Shown here: positions 1 to 7,524 of the stretch, piece by piece
Numbering within the stretch: position 1 is the first letter of the stretch
Layout of the letters: the number at the start of each line of letters is the position of its first letter
IMG/VR virus record: IMGVR_UViG_3300012516_000929
Coordinates: 1 to 25,114 of that record
Length of the DNA stretch: 25,114 bases
Reading direction: 5' to 3' (one strand)
Source: a virus
The notes under the pieces: generated by a model
The model's input: only the letters and a program-made list of their open reading frames with translations
The model's database searches: none
What the model was told of the DNA's origin: nothing
Program-made: the position numbers and the translations under genes

Positions 1-1
1 C

Positions 2-685
2 ACAAACAATTGGACGGGGTTTGTATTAAACGGTGACGCGACAGGGGTTGCCATTGGTTCCGTGTCGCATACGAACGGGGCCAACACGACCATTACGCAC
101 AATCTTGGAAATGCCGACTGCTGCATCTTATTGTTTGACCGCGACACGGCTGGTTCTCGCCCTATCTGGATGTATCATCCTGAGTTTACGGCGGGTGACT
201 TGTACGACATCACAAATTATTCGGCAGAGGTGTTAGATAGTGCCATTGAAAACGTGGGCGCTAATTCTTTCGACATTGACACAGCAGAGGCGACCGGCAC
301 TTACGATTATATTGTTATGACGCCTGACAGCGGGTGTATTTCATTATCGTCAGCCGTGCCAAACGGAAGCACTGATGGTCCGTTTATCTACAACGGTCTT
401 TCTCCGATTTATCTGTGGACCGTGGTAAGGAACAGTGCTGGCGGTATGCTTGCTTATGATGCCGCGTCTGAAACATATAACCCCCGCTCTAGTTCGGCTG
501 GTCTTTATCACAATGCCGCACCGCCAAGCGTTACCGCAAACATAGACCTGTTATCGAACGGTCAGAAACTACGCTCAACAGCAACGGCATTGAACTGGAC
601 GAGTGGTGACAAGATCGTACAGCTAGTATTTGGCTCACCATTCCAAGGCGGCGACACACTCTCACAACAAGGACGGGCGAGATAA
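2..685 (+). CDS. C-terminal part of a tail fibre / receptor-binding-like protein (5' truncated by window)
   Basis: The reading frame is open from the left edge (first complete codon at position 2) to a TAA at 683-685, so the true start lies outside the window; the GTG at 62 is internal. About 227 residues are visible. They are rich in Thr, Ser, Asn, Gly and Asp with short beta-like stretches, as in phage fibre tips. The end, which reads approximately IVQLVFGSPF and finishes Gln-Gly-Arg-Ala-Arg, resembles the C-terminus of marine phage fibre-tip domains (DUF7483-like, from memory). It sits directly before the lysis genes and overlaps the next start by one base (TAATG). Its CpG-rich codon use differs clearly from the genes downstream. 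Fibre identity is inferred from composition and context; it could be another virion surface protein. Confidence 0.6.
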   Translation, partial: TNNWTGFVLNGDATGVAIGSVSHTNGANTTITHNLGNADCCILLFDRDTAGSRPIWMYHPEFTAGDLYDITNYSAEVLDSAIENVGANSFDIDTAEATGTYDYIVMTPDSGCISLSSAVPNGSTDGPFIYNGLSPIYLWTVVRNSAGGMLAYDAASETYNPRSSSAGLYHNAAPPSVTANIDLLSNGQKLRSTATALNWTSGDKIVQLVFGSPFQGGDTLSQQGRAR

Positions 686-1023
686 TGGCTGAATTTGAAG
701 GAGAAAACCGTAGGGAAAACCAATGGCACTTAGACAAAAGGGTCCCCTTAGGCCTCATAGCTGCTTTATTCCTTCAGACAGCTAGCCTTGTCTTCGTAGG
801 TGCTACTTGGAAAGCTGAGACTGATCAAAGGCTGCAAGGTGTAGAAGAGGATATTGCTGATAACATTGAAATACGTAGACGTATGTGGGATCAGATTAAA
901 AATCAAGAGGCTGTTGTAAGCGACCTTGCTAATAAAGTCACAGCAGTAGATGAACGTACCAAAGGGATTAAAGATAGTGTAGATCGTCTTTTGACCCTTT
1001 GGTTAGCAGATAAGAATAAATAA
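685..1023 (+). CDS. Small membrane protein with one TM segment and a coiled coil (spanin- or lysis-accessory-like)
   Basis: The 112-residue protein has a charged N-terminus (about 1-20), one hydrophobic segment at about 21-42, then a soluble, heptad-like charged region (about 43-108) that should form a coiled coil. This topology, N-terminus in and coiled coil in the periplasm, is that of inner-membrane spanins and other small lysis accessories. It lies at the head of the endolysin-holin cassette with TAATG junctions on both sides. No specific family motif was recognised, and no outer-membrane spanin partner was found, so the lysis role is inferred from location and topology only. The base composition switches to the typical genome style exactly here. 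Confidence 0.65.
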   Translation: MAEFEGENRRENQWHLDKRVPLGLIAALFLQTASLVFVGATWKAETDQRLQGVEEDIADNIEIRRRMWDQIKNQEAVVSDLANKVTAVDERTKGIKDSVDRLLTLWLADKNK

Positions 1024-1391
1024 TGTACACTTTTGGAACCCGTAGTAAAGAAGCACTTAAGACTTGTGATGAACGTATCATTACTGTCTTGAATGAAGCT
1101 ATTAAACATTATGACTTTAGTGTCTTATGTGGCTATCGTACTGAGGAAGAACAGAACAAAGCTTATACCTCAGGAGCCTCAAAACTTAAGTACCCTAAGT
1201 CTAATCATAATCACTTCCCCTCTAAAGCTGTAGATATTGTCCCTTACCCTATTGACTGGGAGAACTTACAAAGGTTCCATGAGCTTTCTGAAGTAATTAA
1301 GAAGGCTTGTGATACCGTTGGAGAACGTGATCTACATTGGGGTTATGATCTTTGGAAGTGGGATATGCCACATTGGGAACTACGTAAATGA
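1023..1391 (+). CDS. Endolysin, M15/LAS-family L-alanyl-D-glutamate-type peptidase
   Basis: This is a single-domain, 122-residue zinc peptidase that would cut peptide cross-bridges of host murein at lysis. The LAS (M15) signature is visible: His64 and Asp71, seven residues apart in the block SNHNHFPSKAVDI, give two zinc ligands. Asp114 and His117 in the C-terminal DMPHWE block match the catalytic acid and third zinc ligand, spaced three apart as in Ply500-type enzymes. A Gly-Tyr-Arg block at 37-39 is also typical of the family. Ser67 replaces the usual Gly of the HxxGxAxD motif. There is no cell-wall-binding domain and no signal peptide, so it needs the neighbouring holin for release. It starts by TAATG overlap and its stop overlaps the holin ATG (ATGA). 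Confidence 0.88.
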   Translation: MYTFGTRSKEALKTCDERIITVLNEAIKHYDFSVLCGYRTEEEQNKAYTSGASKLKYPKSNHNHFPSKAVDIVPYPIDWENLQRFHELSEVIKKACDTVGERDLHWGYDLWKWDMPHWELRK

Positions 1392-1783
1392 TACCTTTCA
1401 TTGGACCCCTTATCTCTGGTATCTTTGGTATCGGTGAACGTTTAATTAAGAATAAAGCTGAGAAGGCTCAGGCTAAACATGAGCGTGAAGTAGCGGTAAT
1501 CAAAGGGGACCAAGAGTGGGATCAAATCCAAGCTACCAATAGTGGAGAGTCTTGGAAGGATGAGTATCTAACTATAATTATTACAGCACCTTTTGTAGCC
1601 ATGTTTCTTGCTGCAGTCTGTAATAACATGGAGATGGTAGATCGTATTAGAGATGCTTTTGTGATCATTCAAACAAACATACCAGAACAATATTGGACCC
1701 TTTTGTTTGTAGCCTTTGCTGCATCCTTTGGGGTCAAAGGCATCGTTAAGGGTGTTCAAACTTACATTGATGGGAAGAAATAA
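1388..1783 (+). CDS. Holin, GTA-type 3-TM holin family-like
   Basis: The 131-residue membrane protein has an N-terminal hydrophobic helix (about 1-20), a Lys/Glu/Ala-rich amphipathic stretch (about 20-50), a Glu-Ser-Trp-Lys-Asp-Glu turn, and two further hydrophobic segments at about 60-80 and 100-122 with a basic C-terminus. This layout and the 'SWKDE' entry to the second TM segment match the holin family described for gene transfer agents and many alphaproteobacterial phages (PF11351-like, from memory). It would form the inner-membrane lesion that releases the upstream M15 endolysin. The start overlaps the endolysin stop by four bases, and the stop overlaps the next start (TAATG). Confidence 0.75.
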   Translation: MIPFIGPLISGIFGIGERLIKNKAEKAQAKHEREVAVIKGDQEWDQIQATNSGESWKDEYLTIIITAPFVAMFLAAVCNNMEMVDRIRDAFVIIQTNIPEQYWTLLFVAFAASFGVKGIVKGVQTYIDGKK

Positions 1784-2439
1784 TGGCCTTTAGACAGATT
1801 ATCAATAAAATCTTAATTAGGATGCGAGAGAACACTATCGCCAGTGATTGGGCTGGAGCTATTAATGATTCTACATCAGTAGAGGACTATCAGAAGCTTA
1901 TTGGTGAGTTGGTTAATGAAGCTAAACAGGTCGTAGAAGATGCATGGAACTGGGGTGGCCTTAGGACCATTGAGACGGTTACGACAGCAGCCTCTACAGC
2001 TTCCTACACCATGTCAGGGCTCAATGAACGCTCAAGGGTCCTACAGGTCATTGACAACACTAATGACTCAGTTCTGACACATATCTCTGATGCACAATTC
2101 TATCACTACACTTATGTAGGTGATACTCAAACTGGTGTCCCTTCTTATTATCGTCTTAAGGACAATGAGATTTCCTTTTGGCCTACCCCTGATGCTACTT
2201 ATGACATTAAGGTACACGCTGTACAGCCTCAGGATGACCTCACAGACGCAACAGACACTCTTACGGTCCAAGAGTACCTAGTAGTCCTAGGTGCCTACGC
2301 ATTGGCCCTTAATGAGCGTGGAGAGGATGCTGGTACTGTAAGTGATGCTGCTGCATCTCGTTTCTCTAATGCTCTCTCTGATGCTATTTCCCAAGATGAA
2401 CTTAGAACAGTAAATGAGACCACTTGGAATGCCGTCTAA
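1783..2439 (+). CDS. Head-to-tail adaptor / tail tubular protein A-like
   Basis: The 218-residue protein has a helical N-terminal half and a central beta segment with the characteristic 'GVPSYYRLKDNEISFWPTP' type block (about 121-139), followed by a helical C-terminus. This arrangement is common in podovirus tail-tube adaptor proteins (T7 gp11 / P22 gp4-type role), which bind under the portal and carry the nozzle. The next gene encodes a beta-rich, nozzle-sized protein, which is the usual order. Function is assigned from motif style, length and synteny rather than from an invariant catalytic residue. The gene starts by TAATG overlap with the holin. Confidence 0.72.
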   Translation: MAFRQIINKILIRMRENTIASDWAGAINDSTSVEDYQKLIGELVNEAKQVVEDAWNWGGLRTIETVTTAASTASYTMSGLNERSRVLQVIDNTNDSVLTHISDAQFYHYTYVGDTQTGVPSYYRLKDNEISFWPTPDATYDIKVHAVQPQDDLTDATDTLTVQEYLVVLGAYALALNERGEDAGTVSDAAASRFSNALSDAISQDELRTVNETTWNAV

Positions 2440-4063
2440 ACCTATCACACCAGTAGTCCTCAACGGACTAGGATCAGCGGGTCTAAACACCCAATCTCAG
2501 GACTCTACCCTTGGGCCTGAATGGTTGACCTTAGCTGATAACTGTGTCTTTGACTTTCAAGGACGTATTGCCTCTAGAAAGGGTATTAAACAAATCTCTA
2601 AGACAATAGCTAACCCTATTAAGTCTATTGGAGAATATACTAAAGCTGATAAAACTAAGGAATACTTTGGTGCCTCAGGGGCCACTATTGTCAAACTAGA
2701 CACCTCAGTAATCCCTGCTAGTCTAACTACTCAATCCTTCTCAGGTACCCCTCAGACCATCACAGACTCCAATTGGCAGTTCATTAACTTCAATGATGAG
2801 TTTTGGGGTGTTCAGTCTGGTCATAAAGTGATTAATTATGATGGGACTGATTGGTACGATATGGAAGACTTAGGGACCTATGCTGCACCTGCAGGTGTGT
2901 CTACATTTGACCCTGCATGTGCCTTAGGTGAATATGGTCGTATGTGGTATGGTGGTATCACTGAGGACCCCGGCGTAGTCTATTACTCTGATAACCTTAT
3001 TGGTGAAAAACTTAGTGGCGGTGCTGCTGGTGTTCTTGACCTTAAGACCGTATGGGGTAATGACTGTATTGTCGGTCTTGCTGGTATCATGAATAAATTG
3101 ATTATCTTTGGTACCAACAACATTGCTATTTATGATGGTGCCTCTGATCCTACCACAATGGTCCTTGATGAACTTATTCGTGGGGATGGTCTAGCAGGTC
3201 GAGATAACATCACGTATGTTAATACAGATGTTCTATTCTTATCATATGAGGGCATGAAGTCCCTTAGCCGTCTTGTGGAGACTGATGGTAAAGCCCCTAT
3301 TGATGATATCTCAGTGGCAGTACGTAACGACCTAACTCGTTTATTGGCTACTACAGACGTAGATGCAGTCAAATCAACTTATTATCCTGAAGATGGTATT
3401 GTAGTCCTCTTTATGCCTAATGAGTCCATCACCTACGTCTTTGATTTTACCTCTAGTAAGCTCCCTAGGATTACCACATGGTCCTTTACATCTGCACCCT
3501 TATGCGGCTTTGGTACTATTGATGGAAAGTTATATTTAGGTCTCTCAAACTCCATAGCTGAGTATGATGGATATTATGACGTAACTATTGCAAACGTCAC
3601 AGGTACTTATGCTAACCAAGGGGTCTGTGAGACCGCTCTAAACACTTGGGAAACCTCTACCTGTTGGGAATATACCAACTCTAACTATAGTTACACATTC
3701 CAAAGTGCTTGGTTGGACCTCAATAACCCTGTATTCTCTAAGATCGTTAAGAGTGGTTTGTTTACTATTGTTGGCGGTCGAGGGGCCACTGCAGAAGTAT
3801 TTGTCTCTAAAGATTATGAGACAGGTTCTGCTTTCTCTAACTCCTTTACGTTAACCTCTAGTGGTAACATATTCCTCTACGGTAAGACTGCTTCTCTCTT
3901 TGGTACTGCTACATATGCATCTGCAGAAGGACCTAGAGAATATAAAGTCTCTTTGGCACGTACTGGTAAAGTCATACGTCTTAAGATGACCGTAGAAGTT
4001 AATGGTAACTATTCAAGCCTTGTTAACACAACTCTATTGACAAAGCAAGGTAAAATAAGGTAA
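2429..4063 (+). CDS. Tail nozzle / tail tubular protein B-like structural protein
   Basis: The 544-residue protein is rich in Gly, Thr, Ser, Tyr and Asp with repeated beta-strand-like segments and no catalytic motif, as expected for a beta-propeller nozzle (T7 gp12 / P22 gp10-type role). The N-terminal region containing 'LADNCVFDFQGRIASRKG' (residues about 36-53) is the conserved opening of this group: proteins that list the ambient loci, then a propeller. I chose the ATG at 2429, which gives an 11-nt overlap with the preceding stop, a spacing recurring elsewhere in this genome. An in-frame ATG at 2414 would add five residues. A sigma-70-like promoter is embedded in its last codons. Confidence 0.72.
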   Translation: MPSKPITPVVLNGLGSAGLNTQSQDSTLGPEWLTLADNCVFDFQGRIASRKGIKQISKTIANPIKSIGEYTKADKTKEYFGASGATIVKLDTSVIPASLTTQSFSGTPQTITDSNWQFINFNDEFWGVQSGHKVINYDGTDWYDMEDLGTYAAPAGVSTFDPACALGEYGRMWYGGITEDPGVVYYSDNLIGEKLSGGAAGVLDLKTVWGNDCIVGLAGIMNKLIIFGTNNIAIYDGASDPTTMVLDELIRGDGLAGRDNITYVNTDVLFLSYEGMKSLSRLVETDGKAPIDDISVAVRNDLTRLLATTDVDAVKSTYYPEDGIVVLFMPNESITYVFDFTSSKLPRITTWSFTSAPLCGFGTIDGKLYLGLSNSIAEYDGYYDVTIANVTGTYANQGVCETALNTWETSTCWEYTNSNYSYTFQSAWLDLNNPVFSKIVKSGLFTIVGGRGATAEVFVSKDYETGSAFSNSFTLTSSGNIFLYGKTASLFGTATYASAEGPREYKVSLARTGKVIRLKMTVEVNGNYSSLVNTTLLTKQGKIR

Positions 4064-4066
4064 AAT
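4037..4066 (+). promoter_or_regulatory. Putative sigma-70 promoter for the ejection-protein operon
   Basis: A perfect TTGACA -35 (4037-4042) is followed after 18 bp by TAAAAT (4061-4066), one mismatch from the -10 consensus. It straddles the stop codon of the nozzle gene and faces the next gene at 4095, before which lies one of the few real gaps on the + strand (4064-4094). The -10 is part of a short direct repeat (AAGGTAAAAT twice, 4047-4066). Activity is inferred from the consensus match. Confidence 0.5.
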
Positions 4067-4094
4067 ATTACAATGAAACAAAAGGAATTTTAAA

Positions 4095-4898
4095 ATGGGT
4101 TTATGGGATTCAGTTGTATCTGGTGTAGGTAATTTCTTTAGTTCACCTGATACCTATAGTGGCTTAATTGGAGGTGGTCTTAGTTACCTAGGTGCTAGAG
4201 AAAACTCTCAGGCCGCTATTGCTGCTGGACGTGCTAATGCTGACGCTATTAGACAGTCAGCTACAGCCGCTCAAGCTGCTGCACAACCTTGGTCTGTTGG
4301 GTCCTTAGGTGGTACAGCTACCTTTGATGAAGACAGTCGATCAGCCCTTTTGAACCTATCGCCAGACCTACAGAATATCTATCAAGGTCTTCTTGATCGT
4401 TCAGGTATGTTTGGTGGACAAGCTACAGCATTGTCTATAGACCCCTTTAATGCTGCTAATGAGTTCTATAATCAACAACAGCAGTATTGGCAACCCCGTG
4501 AAGACGAGATGCGTACTGATGCTGAGACACGGCTCATGGCCCAAGGACGCTTAGGTTCCACAGGGGGCCAACGGGCTATGGGTGAACTTAATGAAAACAT
4601 CTTAGCCTCACAACAACAGAGACAGACACAGAGTTTTAGTCAAGCACAACAACTTATTGATCAGCTTCTTGGACGTGAGTCTGGTGACTTGGGACAAGCT
4701 CAAGGGCTCCTTGAGATGCCATTTAAACAAGGTCAGTTGGGTCTTGGTGTCGGTAGTTCTACTGGACAAGCGGCTCAATCAGGCCTTCAGGCTCGTACTA
4801 CAGCGGCTGGTATGCAGTATCAGCCTCAGGCCATTAGCCCCGGTGGTTCAGCATTGAATGCTATGGGTGGATTGTTCTTAACTCCTAGGAAGACCTAA
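4095..4898 (+). CDS. Putative internal virion / DNA-ejection protein, Ala/Gln-rich
   Basis: The 267-residue protein opens with a short Gly-rich hydrophobic stretch (about 8-34), then long Ala/Gln-rich helices (about 38-65 and 125-200), including a conserved-looking core around 'RTDAETRLMAQGRLGSTGG' (about 139-157). The C-terminus is Gly/Ser-rich. No enzyme motif is present. It begins a run of five TAATG- or overlap-linked genes behind the nozzle gene, where podoviruses encode internal core or ejection proteins. A good ribosome site (AAAGGAA) precedes the ATG. The role is inferred from position and composition; a tail-needle or other virion component is also possible. Confidence 0.6.
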   Translation: MGLWDSVVSGVGNFFSSPDTYSGLIGGGLSYLGARENSQAAIAAGRANADAIRQSATAAQAAAQPWSVGSLGGTATFDEDSRSALLNLSPDLQNIYQGLLDRSGMFGGQATALSIDPFNAANEFYNQQQQYWQPREDEMRTDAETRLMAQGRLGSTGGQRAMGELNENILASQQQRQTQSFSQAQQLIDQLLGRESGDLGQAQGLLEMPFKQGQLGLGVGSSTGQAAQSGLQARTTAAGMQYQPQAISPGGSALNAMGGLFLTPRKT

Positions 4899-6235
4899 TG
4901 GCTGTAAATGGACTACTAGGGGCAGATGTCCCTAATTGGTTAGGGGATTGGCTGTTGGGTCAAGGAGCTACTTATGCCCCTATGTCCCCTCAGTCAGGTT
5001 ATAATAGTCAGTCTAACTCTAATTGGCTACAAAACTGGCAGAGTAATTTACCTACTGGTATGGGTCAAGTTAACGCTGCTACTCCAGCTACAAATGCTCC
5101 TGTGGTCCTACAAGGGGCCAAAGGACTATTTGATAGTTTAGGCGGTGGTGGTGGAAGTAATAACCCCGGTCCTGACCCTACAACATTAGGCATGATGGAC
5201 ATAGGTAATATGGCCAATGTTGCAAGTAAGGGTCTTGGGTTGTTTGGAGCCCCTATGGCAGTAGGGTTAGGTATTAACGCTATTGGACAAGCAGTACAAG
5301 CTAACATGATGAATGAGAATGTGACTATTGGGGAAGATTTAGCTGCTAACGTTAGCCCTGTTGAAGCGTTCTTTTCAGCCTTTAATCCCTTTAGTGCTTT
5401 TGGTCCTCAAAACGCTGTATCTCAACTAACCGAACAAGATAATATGTTTGGTGAAATTAGTAACATCACCGCTCCTCTAACTATGGCTCAATTGGCCCAC
5501 ATGTCTAACCCTAATGTAGGTCTTGCGGTAAGTGGGATGCTTGGCAGTGTTGCGGGTGATGCTGCTTCTGGTGTAGAGGCTGCTCAAAGTGTCCAAGGCG
5601 TTGCTAATGCGTTAGGTATTAACATGTCAGAGGACACTCATGGAGTTGGTTTTGGTGGTATGGGTACCACATCAGGTCCTGGTGGGTCTGATAGTGGTGG
5701 TGGTTCCGAAAGCGGTGATGGCTCAGGTGGTGATGACTCCTCAGGTGGCTGTTGGGTAGCAGGTACTCAGGTGATCATGGGTGATAACTCATCTAAGAAC
5801 ATTGAGGACCTAGCTATTGGTGATGTCGTTATGACATTCCCTAAGGATGATCAACGATGGAATACTCCTTTGGAACCTAAAGCAATCACTGAACTTACTG
5901 TCTTACCTGAGAACATCTGGTGGCTTAATGACACTGGTGTCTCTAAAGAAGAGTGGGTCATTAGGTCCAACGGTGAGGCTGCTAGGGTCAAATGGCTCCA
6001 GTTGGGTGATAAACTCATGACTGCTAACGGTACTGTTTCGGTTCGACGTGTGGAGCCTAAGGGCACTGTAGAGCCTGTCTTTAACTTTATGACTGCCGAT
6101 AACTACTCATACACGGCAGATGGTATTCGCACAGTACGAGGCATGGGTGTTAAAGGTTCTAACTTCGCTAAACCAACACCGGGGAAGACTATGCGTGAAT
6201 GTTACAAACATGTATTTAAAGAGGAATTAAAATAA
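4898..6235 (+). CDS. Virion-type protein with C-terminal intein-like Hint domain
   Basis: The 445-residue protein has three parts. Residues 1-250 are Ala/Gly/Asn-rich with hydrophobic stretches (for example about 105-135), like the neighbouring ejection-type proteins. Residues about 251-284 are a Gly/Ser/Asp linker. From Cys285 a Hint-like domain begins: the first block, CWVAGTQVIMGD, is followed by a KNIEDLAIGDVV block (300-311), a WLQLGDKLMTANG block (366-378) and a final VEPVFNFMTADNYSYTADG block (391-409). The usual block-B histidine is missing (no His from 286 to 437) and there is no terminal His-Asn. Known Hint domains cleave or splice at the Cys; whether this one does is unknown. It lies between ejection-type genes with TAATG joints on both sides. 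Confidence 0.72.
   Translation: MAVNGLLGADVPNWLGDWLLGQGATYAPMSPQSGYNSQSNSNWLQNWQSNLPTGMGQVNAATPATNAPVVLQGAKGLFDSLGGGGGSNNPGPDPTTLGMMDIGNMANVASKGLGLFGAPMAVGLGINAIGQAVQANMMNENVTIGEDLAANVSPVEAFFSAFNPFSAFGPQNAVSQLTEQDNMFGEISNITAPLTMAQLAHMSNPNVGLAVSGMLGSVAGDAASGVEAAQSVQGVANALGINMSEDTHGVGFGGMGTTSGPGGSDSGGGSESGDGSGGDDSSGGCWVAGTQVIMGDNSSKNIEDLAIGDVVMTFPKDDQRWNTPLEPKAITELTVLPENIWWLNDTGVSKEEWVIRSNGEAARVKWLQLGDKLMTANGTVSVRRVEPKGTVEPVFNFMTADNYSYTADGIRTVRGMGVKGSNFAKPTPGKTMRECYKHVFKEELK
5750..6232 (+). other. Hint (hedgehog/intein-like) domain coding segment
   Basis: This segment encodes residues 285-445 of the gene at 4898. Its first codon is the predicted nucleophile Cys (TGT at 5750-5752), directly after a Gly/Ser/Asp-rich linker. 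The conserved turn sequence GTxV, the IEDLxxGD block and the second LxxGDKL block are in the right order. The lack of a C-terminal His-Asn-Cys/Ser/Thr means protein splicing is not expected; at most N-terminal cleavage or transfer could occur. Confidence 0.65.
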
Positions 6236-7524
6236 TGGCTCAAGACAATATGGGTTTATTTCAACCGGGAACTACATTCAACGATGTAGGTCGTACCATG
6301 GGGGCAGAGCGTGACCAACGTATTCGTCAGGCTATGGCTGATAATGCTGGTGCTGGTGGTAACTACTACTCGTCTTTGGTTGCCAAGGCTGCACAACAGC
6401 AAGCAGAGGCCTTACGGGCTGCTGCACCTATGTTGGCTAAAGGTGTCCCCGGTCTAACAGGTTTAGTCCCCGGTCTAGATGAAGACCCTAGGCTCCAAGC
6501 TGCACGTAAGCGTGAGACTGATAAAGCAGACATTACTAAAATGTTGGCTGATTTTCAGGCTGATGATGGTGTGATCTCTGAGAAAGAGATGCAGATGGGC
6601 TTTGGTGAGCTTATGTCCCGTGGGTATGTACAAGAGGCCCAACAGTTCCTTGTTATGGCTCAGTCCATGGCTCAGACACGTCAGAACGAGACCGTAGCCA
6701 ATTCTAAACTACTTAAAGCTATGGCTGAAGGTAAGGCTACTAAGGAACTTAAGAACACTCAGAAAGCTGGAGAGTTTAAAGACTCTACAGGCCGTAGGTT
6801 CACTAAGTTTATGAACTTCTATAAGGACGGTACCTCTGAAGAAGTCTATGTAGCTCAAGACGGTACTCAAGGGGTTAAACCTCAGGGTGCTGTGGAACCT
6901 TTAGGCTCCAAAGGCCTCACTGCGGCAGAGCGTGTAGGTGAAGCTGGAGAGACTAAAGAGACTGAGAAGTTTGTGGATACTAAGGCTTCAATCGCAGAGA
7001 ACCTTGAGGGTAACCTTTCGACCCTTAGGGCCTCACAAGAAATGCTTCGTATTCTGCCTACCATTAAGACAGGTGGTCTACAGGCCATGACTAAAGAGAT
7101 GACTGACTTCTTTGGTATCACCCCAGCTAACGTAGGTAACTTTAACACCTTAGCTGGTCGTAAGATTGTGTCTCAGATCAGACAGTTTGGTAGTCAACCT
7201 ACTGAAGGTGAACGTAAGTTCCTTGAGCGTGTTGAAGCAGGTCTTAACCAAGGTAATGCAGTCAACGAAGCTATCCTTAAGGACCTTGTGACGGTCTTGG
7301 AGAAGAAAGTTAACCGTGAGTCTAAGTATCTGAGCCCCGGCTTTACTGCTAAGGACTACCAAAAGGCTCTTTCAGACCGTGGAACAGCATCCTCTAAAGA
7401 GTCTCAAGCTATCATTAACTCTTGGGAAAATCCTAAGCAAATTAAGAATACCTCTGAGTATAATGCGTTACCTAAGGGTGTGACATACATCACCCCTAAC
7501 GGAGACAAGAAGGTTAAACAATAA
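6235..7524 (+). CDS. Putative internal virion / DNA-ejection protein
   Basis: The 429-residue, mostly helical protein is rich in Ala, Lys, Glu and Gln. Its C-terminal part (about 260-375) has the pattern 'TGGLQAMTKEM...FNTLAGRKIVSQIRQFG...PTEGERKFLERVEAGL' (given in pieces), which recurs in internal proteins of many tailed phages and in ejection proteins with lytic-transglycosylase partners. There is no signal peptide and no catalytic motif. It sits between the Hint-domain protein and a larger Gly-rich protein, joined by TAATG on both sides, so it is probably made and packaged with them. The assignment rests on helix-rich composition and synteny. Confidence 0.6.
   Translation: MAQDNMGLFQPGTTFNDVGRTMGAERDQRIRQAMADNAGAGGNYYSSLVAKAAQQQAEALRAAAPMLAKGVPGLTGLVPGLDEDPRLQAARKRETDKADITKMLADFQADDGVISEKEMQMGFGELMSRGYVQEAQQFLVMAQSMAQTRQNETVANSKLLKAMAEGKATKELKNTQKAGEFKDSTGRRFTKFMNFYKDGTSEEVYVAQDGTQGVKPQGAVEPLGSKGLTAAERVGEAGETKETEKFVDTKASIAENLEGNLSTLRASQEMLRILPTIKTGGLQAMTKEMTDFFGITPANVGNFNTLAGRKIVSQIRQFGSQPTEGERKFLERVEAGLNQGNAVNEAILKDLVTVLEKKVNRESKYLSPGFTAKDYQKALSDRGTASSKESQAIINSWENPKQIKNTSEYNALPKGVTYITPNGDKKVKQ

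Noticed and set aside
62-685. A gene starting at the GTG at 62
   Set aside because: The frame is open to the left edge, with sensible protein sequence before the GTG, so this is an internal codon of a truncated gene.
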